64,000 nucleotides of DNA from NCBI RefSeq assembly GCF_018638295.1, contig NZ_JABTTS010000003.1, positions 227,003 through 291,002 on the forward strand, given 5' to 3'. Positions within the stretch are counted from its first letter, which is position 1. Every line of letters starts with the position of its first letter. Shown here one piece after another: positions 32,107 through 40,363 of this stretch. The translations under genes were made by a program, and so were the position numbers. This DNA is from Streptomyces sp. CHD11 (GTDB lineage Bacteria; Actinomycetota; Actinomycetes; Streptomycetales; Streptomycetaceae). The notes beneath the pieces are model-generated. The model worked only from the letters and a program-made list of their open reading frames with translations, made no database searches and was not told where the DNA came from.

Positions 32107-33780
32107 CTAGGCGGCACGGTCCGCGGCCGGCTTCCTCGGCGCCCTGCGGCGCGACGCCTCACCGGCGGACCGTCCCTGGCCGCCCCGGTTCTGGGCGCCC
32201 GTGCTCTGGGTGGTCCGGCCGCCCTGTGCCGTGCGGCCCTGCGCGGCTCGCTCACCGGTGGTGCGCTCACCGCCCTGGGCGGCACGCCCCTCGGTGGTGC
32301 GGGACTGGCCGTCGCGCCCCTGCCTGGCACGGCCCGGTGCGGTGCGGCTCCGGCGGCCGCGCGACGAGGACGCGGCGCGGCGGGGCCGCTGCTCCACGAC
32401 GGGGGCCGGAATGACGACCGGTACGCCGGAGGGGGCCTGGGCACCGGTGATGCGGCTCAGCTCCTCGTCGCCCGACCGCACCTGGGTGGTCCGCGGGGTG
32501 ATGCCCGCCTGGACCATCAGCCGGCTCATGTCGCGCCGCTGGTCGCGGGTCACCAGGGTGATGACGCTGCCGGACTCGCCGGCGCGGGCCGTGCGTCCGC
32601 CGCGGTGCAGATAGTCCTTGGGGTCGCTGGGCGGATCCACGTTGACGACCAGATCCAGGTTGTCGACGTGGATGCCCCGCGCCGCGACGTTGGTCGCCAC
32701 CAGCACGGTCACCCGTCCGTCCTTGAACTGGGTGAGGGTCCGGGTGCGCTGGGGCTGGGACTTGCCGCCGTGCAGGGCTGCCGCGCGCACACCGCTGTTC
32801 AGCAGGTGCTTGGTGAGCTTGTCCACCGCGTGCTTGGTGTCCAGGAACATGATCACCCGGCCGTCCCGCGCCGCGATCTCGGTCGTCGTCCGGCGCTTGT
32901 CCGTGTCGTCGACGTGCAGCACGTGGTGTTCCATCGTGGTGACCGCGCCCGCGGACGGGTCGACGGAGTGGACCACCGGGTCGCTCAGGTAGCGCCGTAC
33001 CAGCAGGTCGACGTTGCGGTCGAGGGTGGCGGAGAAGAGCATCCGCTGGCCGTCTGCCCGCACCTGGTCGAGCAGCCTGGTGACCTGCGGCAGGAAGCCC
33101 ATGTCGGCCATCTGGTCGGCCTCGTCGAGGACCGTGATGGCCACGTCGTCCAGCACGCAGTCGCCGCGGTCGATGAGGTCCTTGAGCCGGCCGGGCGTCG
33201 CGATGACGACCTCCGCGCCGGCCCGCAGGGCAGATGCCTGCTTGCCGATCGACAGACCGCCGACCACGGTGGCCAGGCGCAGCCGCACCGAACGGGCGTA
33301 CGGGGTCAGCGCGTCGGTGACCTGCCCGGCCAGTTCACGGGTGGGCACGAGCACCAGGGCGAGCGGCCGGCGGGGCTCGGCGCGAAGGCCCGTCGTACGG
33401 CCCAGCAGCGCCAGTCCGAAGGCGAGGGTCTTCCCGGAGCCGGTACGGCCACGGCCGAGTACGTCACGGCCGGCCAGGGCGTTCGGCAGCGTGGCCGCCT
33501 GGATGGGAAACGGGACCGCCATGCCCTCATGGCCGAGGGTGGCCAGCATCTCTGCCGGCAGGGCGAGTTCGGCGAAGGACTCCACCGCGGGGAGCGCGGG
33601 GGTGGTCGTCACCGGGAGGGCGAATTCGCCCGTCACCGGGGTCCGTCGGCTGCTCGAGCCCTTGGAACGCCGCTGTGTGCCGATACGGTCGGCGGCGCCT
33701 GTACGGCGGCCGCCCCTGGCGAAACTCTGACCGCCGGAGCGAGCGCCGGCCGTTCGATTGTTCGCGCGAGCCTGTGTCAA
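32107..33780 (-). CDS. DEAD-box RNA helicase
   Basis: A helicase of about 557 residues. The Q motif precedes PIQAATLPNALAGRDVLGRGRTGSGKT (motif I). Then come PTRELAGQ (Ia), TPGRLKD (Ib), VLDEADQM (II), FSATL (III), IMFLDTKHAVDKL (IV), VLVATNVAARGIHVDNLDLVVNVDPP (V) and YLHRGGRTARAGESG (VI). The last 120 residues are a basic, low-complexity tail rich in repeated RTT, AAQG and GGQ, as in RNA-binding C-terminal extensions. The start is uncertain: a TTG at 33780 has AGGGAAGG upstream, while a GTG at 33804 is also in frame. Such helicases unwind structured RNA, often in cold adaptation. Confidence 0.92.
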   Translation of the reverse strand: MTQARANNRTAGARSGGQSFARGGRRTGAADRIGTQRRSKGSSSRRTPVTGEFALPVTTTPALPAVESFAELALPAEMLATLGHEGMAVPFPIQAATLPNALAGRDVLGRGRTGSGKTLAFGLALLGRTTGLRAEPRRPLALVLVPTRELAGQVTDALTPYARSVRLRLATVVGGLSIGKQASALRAGAEVVIATPGRLKDLIDRGDCVLDDVAITVLDEADQMADMGFLPQVTRLLDQVRADGQRMLFSATLDRNVDLLVRRYLSDPVVHSVDPSAGAVTTMEHHVLHVDDTDKRRTTTEIAARDGRVIMFLDTKHAVDKLTKHLLNSGVRAAALHGGKSQPQRTRTLTQFKDGRVTVLVATNVAARGIHVDNLDLVVNVDPPSDPKDYLHRGGRTARAGESGSVITLVTRDQRRDMSRLMVQAGITPRTTQVRSGDEELSRITGAQAPSGVPVVIPAPVVEQRPRRAASSSRGRRSRTAPGRARQGRDGQSRTTEGRAAQGGERTTGERAAQGRTAQGGRTTQSTGAQNRGGQGRSAGEASRRRAPRKPAADRAA

Positions 33781-33804
33781 GTGGAACCTTCCCTGATGTG
33801 GCAC

Positions 33805-34645
33805 GTATCAAGGAATGTCCGCCGCAGTGGAACAACGCAGGGAATTGCAAGAACGAGCCGGATTGAAGTGGTCGCATCGGCTGTTCCGCCTGGTTCATCA
33901 GACGCGACCCCAAAAAAAGCAGCGAACCGGAGCCCGCACCTTCTGGTGCCGACCCCAGCTGCGACGTAGACGTCAGTATGGCGCAGAGGCGGTCTTTCCT
34001 ACCTGCGGCTTTTCGTGTACCACGACTACAACTGAGATCGACAGTAGCACGGAGCGTTCCGGCCCGTACAGCAGGCCGTCCCGGCCGGGCCGCCGCCGGG
34101 CCGGTGGTCAGGGCGCCTGAGCCGGACGCGGCTCCCCGAGGACTCCATGACGCGGCCGCCCGGGTGCCACCGGACGCGAGGAAGGGCGAGGTCCGGGGTG
34201 ACGGCCATGCCGTGGAACACCCACCGGTTCGTCTCGGCGATGTCCCTCCGTGCCACTCGCCGCCATGGTGTCGTGCGTCACGGAGGTGGCGGCGTCGCTC
34301 CCTTCGGGGACACGGGCGTCGCCGCCTCCCGCGACGGCAGTCGGTGCGTGGCCGAGCGTGACTGGCCCGAACTGACTGCCGTCCTCGGTGCGTCGATGCC
34401 CCCGGCCCTGGCCGGCACGGCCCTCTTCACCGCGGGCGCCACCGGCGTCCGGCTGGAACGGCTCATGGCCGGGGTGGTGGAAGCGATCAGGCGTGAGGAC
34501 GAGGAGTCCTGGCCGGGTACGGGGCTCTCGGTGGCACCGGGCGGTCCGCGGCGCACCAGGCTCCGTACGGGAGGGACATCGGGCCCGGCGGCGACGCGGA
34601 GGGACTCCCCCGCCGCCGGGCCCGGGTGCCTCCGGCTGTGGTCCG
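33805..34645. other. Large gap of about 840 bases without a recognisable gene
   Basis: The stretch starts with the helicase leader, which is unusually A/T-rich (CCAAAAAAAG near 33909-33918), and carries a small stem GCACC-TTCT-GGTGC at 33936-33949. From 34100 to 34640 the plus frame starting about 34147 encodes plausible helical stretches (VRLERLMAGVVEAIRREDEESW), and the minus frame 34026-34256 begins MARRDIAETNRWVFHGMAV. I recognise neither, and both have unconvincing ends. It may hold gene remnants, and the long leader could regulate the helicase. Confidence 0.4.
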
Positions 34646-36712
34646 TCAACGGCGGTTGCGCATCAGCACGTACAGGAAGTAGGGCGTCCCGATCACCGCC
34701 GTCATGAGGCCGGCGCCCAGTTGGGCCGGAGCGATGACGGTGCGGCCCAGCAGGTCCGCGGTGCACACCAGTACGGCGCCCAGGAGCAGGGCGACGGGCA
34801 GGACCCTGGTGTGCCGTCGCCCGACGAGGGCGCGTGCCGCGTGCGGGGCGACCAGACCGACGAAGCCGATGGTGCCGGCGGCGGACACCGCGGCGGCGGT
34901 GAGCAGGACGCTCATGACGAGGAAGCCCAGCCGGCCCCGTGCCAGGTCGAGTCCGAGCAGCCGGGGGGTGTCCTCGTCGAGGGAGACGAGGTCGAGTTCC
35001 CTGTGCCGCACACCGGCCGTCACGACGCCGGCGGCGAGCACGGCGGCGAGCGGCAGGACGTCGGGCAGCGTCCGGCCGTAGGTGGAGCCGGACAGCCAGG
35101 TGAGGGCCTTGGTGGCGTTGAACGGGTCGGTGAGCACGATCAGCAGGCTGATCAGGGCCGTCGTACCGGCCGCGACACCGATGCCGACGAGGACCAGCCG
35201 GTTCTGCTGGAACCCCCCGCGTGCGGCGAGGCCGAACACCACCACCGCGGTGACCGCGGACCCCGCGAAGGCCGCTGCCGCGATGCCCCACGCCCCGGCG
35301 ACGGGGACGCTGGTCACCAGGATCACGGCACCGAGGGCGCCGCCGCCGGAGACGCCGAGGACGGCGGGTTCCGCGAGCGGGTTGCGGGTGACCGCCTGCA
35401 CCAGGGTGCCGGCCAGCGCGAGTGCCGCGCCGGCGAGGAGCGCGGCGAACACGCGGGGCGTGCGGGTCTCCAGGACGAAGGAGACGGTGCGGCCCGCTCT
35501 GCCCTGCAGCCAGTTGGACACGTCGCCGAGCAGCAGCTTGCTGTCACCCATGAGGACCGCGGCGACGGTGACGCCGGCCAGGGCGAGCGAGAGCACGACG
35601 AGGGTGGTGACGAAGACGGCGCGACTGCGGATGCGGAGCCTGTCGGGCGCCGCCGCTCCGGCGGTGTCGCGGAGCCGGGCCGCCATCACCACCAGGAACA
35701 CCGCGCCGACGAGGCTGGTGACCACGCCCGTGGGGACGGCGACCGCGGTGTCGGAGTCGATGAACGCGCGCAGCAGCACGTCCGCTCCGAGGACCAGCGC
35801 GGCGCCGACCAGTCCCGCGACCGGCACTCCGGCCCGCAGCCGCGTGATCCCGCGGAACCAGCGGGCCAGCGGGCGGACGAGGGCCGGGGCGCACAGGCCG
35901 ACGAAGCCGATCGGTCCGGCGAGGGTGACCGCAGCCGCGGAGAGCAGTGTCGCGAGCACGACGGCCGTGATCCGTGTGGCGCGCACCGGGACGCCGAGTC
36001 CGCGGGCCGCGTCGTCACCGAGGGCGAGGGCGTCGACCCGGCGGGCGATGAGCAGCAGGCCGGCGAGTCCGGCGACGGCGACGGGCAGCATCTGCAGGAC
36101 ACCGTCGAAGCCGTTCTGGCCGATGCTGCCCTGGTTCCACTGGTAGAGGCCCTCGGTCTCCTGCGGGAACAGCAGCAGCAGTCCCTGGGTGACGGCGGTC
36201 AGTCCGAGGGCGAGCGCGGTACCGGCGAGCACGAGGCGTACGGTGCCCGCGCCGAGGCCCGACAGTCCGAGGACGACGGCCGCCGCCGCGAGTCCGCCGG
36301 CGAAGGCGACGCCCGAGGAGGCCAGCAGGGGCAGCGACACTCCGGTGACGGCGGCGACACCGAGGGCGAGGTAGGAGCCGGCGTTGACGGCCAGGGTGTC
36401 CGGGGAGGCCAGGACGTTGCGGCTGACGGCCTGCAGGGCGACGCCGGCCATGCCGAGGGCGGCGCCGACGAGGAGGCCGGCGGCCATTCTGGGCAGGCGT
36501 GAGGCGACGACGACGGAGGCGTCGGCGGGATCGGCCTGGCCCGTGATGGCCTTGAGGACCTCTGCCGGGCCGACCGCGGCCGTGCCCTGGGTGATGTCGA
36601 CGACGGCGAGGGCGGCGACCAGGAGCACGAGCGCGGTCGTCACCGCGGCCGCGCCCGTCCGGGACGACACGGTCGCCGGACGGGCGGTGGGAGTGGTGGC
36701 GGTGACGGCCAT
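34646..36712 (-). CDS. Fused FecCD-type siderophore ABC permease
   Basis: A 688-residue membrane protein made of two tandem FecCD permease units, as in FhuB. Each half carries the family signature: first RLPRMAAGLLVGAALGMAGVALQAVSRNVLASPDTL and GPIGFVGLCAPALVRPLARWF; second RTPRVFAALLAGAALALAGTLVQAVTRNPLAEPAVLGVSGGGALGA and GTIGFVGLVAPHAARALVG. About twenty helices are predicted. It forms the channel for ferric-siderophore import together with the lipoprotein at 36717 and the ATPase at 37688. Its start lies 4 bases after the lipoprotein stop codon. Expression should follow the iron box upstream of the ATPase. Confidence 0.93.
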   Translation of the reverse strand: MAVTATTPTARPATVSSRTGAAAVTTALVLLVAALAVVDITQGTAAVGPAEVLKAITGQADPADASVVVASRLPRMAAGLLVGAALGMAGVALQAVSRNVLASPDTLAVNAGSYLALGVAAVTGVSLPLLASSGVAFAGGLAAAAVVLGLSGLGAGTVRLVLAGTALALGLTAVTQGLLLLFPQETEGLYQWNQGSIGQNGFDGVLQMLPVAVAGLAGLLLIARRVDALALGDDAARGLGVPVRATRITAVVLATLLSAAAVTLAGPIGFVGLCAPALVRPLARWFRGITRLRAGVPVAGLVGAALVLGADVLLRAFIDSDTAVAVPTGVVTSLVGAVFLVVMAARLRDTAGAAAPDRLRIRSRAVFVTTLVVLSLALAGVTVAAVLMGDSKLLLGDVSNWLQGRAGRTVSFVLETRTPRVFAALLAGAALALAGTLVQAVTRNPLAEPAVLGVSGGGALGAVILVTSVPVAGAWGIAAAAFAGSAVTAVVVFGLAARGGFQQNRLVLVGIGVAAGTTALISLLIVLTDPFNATKALTWLSGSTYGRTLPDVLPLAAVLAAGVVTAGVRHRELDLVSLDEDTPRLLGLDLARGRLGFLVMSVLLTAAAVSAAGTIGFVGLVAPHAARALVGRRHTRVLPVALLLGAVLVCTADLLGRTVIAPAQLGAGLMTAVIGTPYFLYVLMRNRR

Positions 36713-36716
36713 CGCG

Positions 36717-37691
36717 CTACTTCGTCAGCGAGGCGACGAGGGCGTCGGCGTACGCCTCCATCGAGCCGGTGCCACCGAACATCCAGATGCCGTCGTCCAG
36801 CCGGTGCACGTCACCGGACTTCACGAACGGCAGCGACTTCCATACGGCGTTGGAGGCGAGCTCCTTGCCGAAGGGGTCGCTGCTCGCGTCGCCCTCGTTG
36901 CCGATGTAGACGAACCGCGCGGTGCCCAGTGCGGTCAGGCCCTCGACGTCGGTGGCGGCCAGACCGTACGCCTCGTCGCCCTTCAGCTTCCAGGCGTTCT
37001 TCAGTCCGAGCCGCTCGTTGACCCCGCCGATGAGTGAACCGGCGGTGTAGGGGCGGACGGAGACCTGGTTGGAGCTGACGTAGCCGTCGGCGAAGGCGAT
37101 CTCCGTGCCGTCCAGGCCGGCGTCGGCGAGGGCCTTGCTCCCCTCCGCGAGCTTGGCGTCGAAGTTCTTCTTCAGGGTCGTGGCGCGTTCGGTGGTGCCG
37201 GTGGCCTCGGCGATGAGGTCGAGGTTCTCCAGCATCTGGCCGACCGGGTCGGAGGCGTCGGCGGACGTCACCGTGACGACCGGGGCGACCTTGCGCAACT
37301 GCTTCACGGCGTTCGGCTGCAGATCGCTGGTGGCGACGATCAGGTCGGGCTCGAGGGAGGCGATGGTGTCCATGCTGGGCTCGCCGCGGGTGCCGATGTC
37401 CTTGGGCTCGTTCTCGAGCGGGACGGCGGAGTCCCACGCCTGGTATCCCTTGACGTCGGCCACGCCGACCGGGTCGACGCCCAGTGAGATCAGGTGCTCG
37501 ACCACGTTCCACTCGGTGCCGACGACCTTCTTGGCGGGGCCGTCGAGTTCGACCTTCGCGCCGGTGGCGTCGGTGAGGGTGATCGCCTCGGTGGACTCCT
37601 TGGCGTCGTCGGCGGCGGGTTCGGTGGTGCCGCAGGCGGCGAGCAGGAGGGCGGCGGCGGCCAGGGGCGCGGTGCGCAGGAGGCGTCTCAT
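36717..37691 (-). CDS. Iron-siderophore substrate-binding lipoprotein
   Basis: A 324-residue extracellular binding protein. The signal peptide ends in a lipobox LLLAAC, so Cys20 becomes lipidated. The class III (FecB/FhuD-like) fold is seen in KKVVGTEWNVVEHLISLGVDPVGVADVKGYQAW, IGTRGEPSMDTIASLEPDLIVAT, and the long backbone helix AVKQLRKVAPVVTVTSADASDPVGQMLENLDLIAEATG. It captures ferric siderophores and delivers them to the fused permease. Its ATG overlaps the ATPase stop codon by 4 bases (ATGA) and it is followed by the permease after 4 bases, so all three are co-translated. Whether the siderophore is a hydroxamate or another type cannot be seen. Confidence 0.93.
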   Translation of the reverse strand: MRRLLRTAPLAAAALLLAACGTTEPAADDAKESTEAITLTDATGAKVELDGPAKKVVGTEWNVVEHLISLGVDPVGVADVKGYQAWDSAVPLENEPKDIGTRGEPSMDTIASLEPDLIVATSDLQPNAVKQLRKVAPVVTVTSADASDPVGQMLENLDLIAEATGTTERATTLKKNFDAKLAEGSKALADAGLDGTEIAFADGYVSSNQVSVRPYTAGSLIGGVNERLGLKNAWKLKGDEAYGLAATDVEGLTALGTARFVYIGNEGDASSDPFGKELASNAVWKSLPFVKSGDVHRLDDGIWMFGGTGSMEAYADALVASLTK

Positions 37692-38542
37692 GAGGTGGTA
37701 CGGAGCCTTTCGCTTCGGGTGTGGTGGCGGCCGATGGCGCGGGTGCGCAGCCGGCCGGTGAGGGGGTCGGTGCCGACCTCGATGCGGATGCCGTAGACCT
37801 CGGTCAGGCGTTCCGGGGTGAGGACGTCCTCGGGCGGGCCCTCGGCGACGACACGGCCGGACGCGAGGAGCACGATCCGGTCGGCGACGGCCGCCGCCTG
37901 GTCGAGGTCGTGCAGGACGACACCGACCGCGATGCCGTGCTCCTCCGCCAGGTCGCGTACGAGGTCGAGGAGTTCGACCTGGTAGCGCAGGTCGAGGTAG
38001 GTGGTGGGTTCGTCGAGGAGGAGGACGCCGGTCTCCTGGGCGAGGCAGCCGGCCAGCCATACGCGCTGGAGCTGGCCGCCGGAGAGGTGTTCGGCTCCGC
38101 GCTCGGCGAGTTCGGTGACTCCGGTCAGGGCGAGTGCGCGGTCGACGGCGGCGCGGCCGCCGGGGTCCGTGCCGCCCCATCGGCCGCGGTGCGGGTAGCG
38201 GCCGAACTCGACGACGTCCCGCACGCTCAGCCCGCTGGGCGTGGGACGTCCCTGCAGCAGCAGGGCGACGCGGCGGGAGAACTCGCGAGGGCTGAGGGCC
38301 AGCGCGTCGGTGCCTGCGTCGATGGTGAGCGCGGCGCTGCGTGGCCGCTGCAGCCGGGCGACCGTGCGCAGCAGGGTCGACTTGCCGCTGCCGTTCGGGC
38401 CCACCAGGGCGGTCACTTCGCCGGGGCGCAGGGTCAGTGCCGCGTCGTGCACGACGTCCGTGCCGTCGTACGCCACGGTCACGTCGGTGGCCGACAGTTC
38501 GTGCCCGCGCGGGCCCAGGGCCGCCTCTTCACCAGGAATCAC
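37688..38542 (-). CDS. Siderophore ABC transporter ATPase (FecE-like)
   Basis: A 284-residue ABC ATPase that powers siderophore import. Walker A is VGPNGSGKST, the Q-loop is LLLQGRPTP, the signature is LSGGQLQRV, Walker B is GVLLLDEPTTYLDL and the H-loop VVLHDLDQAA. It is the first gene of the importer operon; the lipoprotein gene overlaps its end by 4 bases. The annotated GTG at 38542 lies only 4 bases from the edge of an iron box, leaving no room for a ribosome binding site. So the message may be leaderless or the true start lies downstream, before HELSATDVTVAYDG. Confidence 0.92.
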   Translation of the reverse strand: MIPGEEAALGPRGHELSATDVTVAYDGTDVVHDAALTLRPGEVTALVGPNGSGKSTLLRTVARLQRPRSAALTIDAGTDALALSPREFSRRVALLLQGRPTPSGLSVRDVVEFGRYPHRGRWGGTDPGGRAAVDRALALTGVTELAERGAEHLSGGQLQRVWLAGCLAQETGVLLLDEPTTYLDLRYQVELLDLVRDLAEEHGIAVGVVLHDLDQAAAVADRIVLLASGRVVAEGPPEDVLTPERLTEVYGIRIEVGTDPLTGRLRTRAIGRHHTRSERLRTTS

Positions 38543-38546
38543 GAGG

Positions 38547-38565
38547 CAAGGTTAGCCTACCCTTA
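38547..38565 (-). promoter_or_regulatory. Iron box (DmdR/IdeR-type operator)
   Basis: On the minus strand the sequence reads TAAGGGTAGGCTAACCTTG. It matches 15 of 19 positions of the actinobacterial iron-box consensus TTAGGTTAGGCTAACCTAA, including the whole central TAGGCTAACCT. It stands immediately before the siderophore importer operon. Repression by the iron-loaded DtxR-family regulator when iron is plentiful is the established role of such boxes. Confidence 0.85.
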
Positions 38566-38620
38566 ACGCACGTGATCAGGGGGTGACCCGCGGCGGATCC
38601 GGGAGTCTCCTGCCGGGCCG

Positions 38621-39805
38621 TCAGAAGGCGTAGCGCACACCCAGCCACGGTGTGTGCCGGTCGAGTAGTTCACGCAGGTCCGCGAGGGCACGGCGCTTGA
38701 TGCCGGCGCGGTAGCGGAGGTTGAGGGCGCCGTTCTGGGAGCGTTTGGTCTCCTGCTCGGCGGGCCGCCACAGCACGTCCTCGCCGCGCGGATGCCAGCG
38801 GAGGTTCACCTCGTGCAGGTCCGCGTTGTGGGTGAGCATGATGACCTCGGCCAGCGCCTGCCGTTTGACACGCTGCGGCAGTACGTCGTCCATGTGCCGC
38901 AACAGCTCCGTCCAGGCTTCCTGCCAGCCGGGGCGGATCACGACGGGCGAGAGGTTGAAGTGCACCTCGTAGCCCGCGTCGAGGAAGTCCGCGGCCGCGG
39001 CGATCCGGCGGTCGACCGGGCTGGTGCGCAGGTCGAGCAGGCGCGAGTCCTCGGCCGGCATCACCGAGAACCGGACACGGGTGCGGCCGCGCGGGTCGAG
39101 GTCCAGCAGGTCGGGATTGACGAACTTGGTCGCGAAGGACGCCTTCGCGGTGGGCCAGTCACGGAAGGCACGGACCAGGTCGGCGGTGTTGTCGCAGACG
39201 AGCGCGTCGACGGAGCAGTCGCCGTTCTCCCCGATGTCGTACACCCAGGCCTCGGGGTCGCACTGGTTGGGCTCCGTTTTGGGGCCCTGGGCGGCGACGT
39301 GGCGTCCCAGGTGGGCGATGATCCGGTCGATGTTGGTGAAGAGGGTGATCGGGTTGGCGAAGCCCTTGCGGCGGGGCACGTAGCAGTACACGCAGGACAG
39401 GGCGCAGCCGTTGGACGGACCGGGGGCGATCCAGTCGGCGGAGCGGCCGTTGGGGCGCGTGGTGAGGGTCTTCTTCACGCCCAGCACGAGCGTCTCGCGC
39501 TTGATCCGCATCCAGCGGTCGGCGCTGCCCTCGTTCCCGTGCAGCTCGGGGATGCGCCAGTGGGAGTCCACCTCGATGAGTCGGGCGCCGGGGAACCTGG
39601 CCAGGATCTCTCTGCCGCGGGGCGAGACGGCGGCGGCCGGTTCGGCGTGGATCTCACGGATCGCGAGGAGCCGGCGCGCGTGCTCGGAGTCGCGGAACGC
39701 GGAGGCGGACGGCGCCGGCCGCGGGGCCGCCGGCTTCAGCGGCAGCTCGTCGAGGCCGAAGAGCGGCTCCTGCGGGCCGTGGGACGGGGAGGAGTGGTGG
39801 CGCAT
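38621..39805 (-). CDS. Spore photoproduct lyase family radical SAM protein
   Basis: A 394-residue radical SAM protein. The iron-sulfur cluster motif is C-x3-C-x2-C at Cys134, Cys138 and Cys141 in GCALSCVYCYVPRR. The flanking segments TLTTRPNGRSADWIAPGPSNG, EPNQCDPEAWVYDIGENGDCSVDALVCDNTADLV and HFNLSPVVIRPGWQEAW are characteristic of the spore photoproduct lyase-like family. The Bacillus enzyme repairs the spore thymine photoproduct in UV-damaged DNA; the actinobacterial homologues are not well characterised, so function here is uncertain. The start ATG has a weak ribosome site. The catalase gene lies upstream in the same direction, 558 bases away. Confidence 0.85.
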   Translation of the reverse strand: MRHHSSPSHGPQEPLFGLDELPLKPAAPRPAPSASAFRDSEHARRLLAIREIHAEPAAAVSPRGREILARFPGARLIEVDSHWRIPELHGNEGSADRWMRIKRETLVLGVKKTLTTRPNGRSADWIAPGPSNGCALSCVYCYVPRRKGFANPITLFTNIDRIIAHLGRHVAAQGPKTEPNQCDPEAWVYDIGENGDCSVDALVCDNTADLVRAFRDWPTAKASFATKFVNPDLLDLDPRGRTRVRFSVMPAEDSRLLDLRTSPVDRRIAAAADFLDAGYEVHFNLSPVVIRPGWQEAWTELLRHMDDVLPQRVKRQALAEVIMLTHNADLHEVNLRWHPRGEDVLWRPAEQETKRSQNGALNLRYRAGIKRRALADLRELLDRHTPWLGVRYAF

Positions 39806-40363
39806 GTGGTGACCGGCTGCTCGGACGGGGAGGCGGCACGCAGTCCGCCGGCCGGGTCCGGCGGGACCCGGTCTCTCCACTGTACGGCGCGGAGCCGTCT
39901 GCCGCGGTCGGCAGCTTCGCAGGTCACCGTGTGTGACGGGGGTCCGTGGGCCCCGCCCCGCCGGCGGGCGCGAGACCCCGGGCGGCCGTCTCGCCGGCGC
40001 CGAGCCGCTCGCTCGGCCTCCCCCGGCACCGGCTCCGCCTCCGGCTCCCCGGGTCGGCCGGTGAGAGGTTGCCCGGTCGGCGTTCACGTCGCCGGGTGGG
40101 AGCCGGGTCGGTGCGGTCGGCGGACGGCGGGCGAGATGCAGGGCTGGGCCCCCTGCGGCGGAACGGCCCCTCGTAGGGTCCGGGGCGGGCCGGGCCGCCC
40201 TGCCGGCCGGCCGACGCGTGCGGTTCGGGGTTGGCCGCCCCGCCGCCCCGGCCCGCTCCGCCCCTGAGGGCGGTGCCCCGGACCCTTGTCGAGGCCGAAC
40301 GGCCGCCGGGTCGCCGGCGGCCGTTCGCCCGGGTCAAGGGCGTGCGCGAGGAGGGGCGGTGGA
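39806..40363. other. Intergenic stretch, nothing recognised
   Basis: About 558 very GC-rich bases between the catalase and the SPL-like gene. Long frames in it are Pro/Arg/Gly-rich with no motif. There is GC-rich dyad symmetry near 40215-40280 (GGGGCGG/CCGCCCC), which could terminate the catalase transcript, but no single clear stem. No promoter is assignable. Confidence 0.4.

Noticed and set aside
34147..34707. Plus-strand frame overlapping the end of the siderophore permease gene
   Set aside because: It has one believable helical stretch, but its second half is the antisense shadow of the permease and no start is supported.
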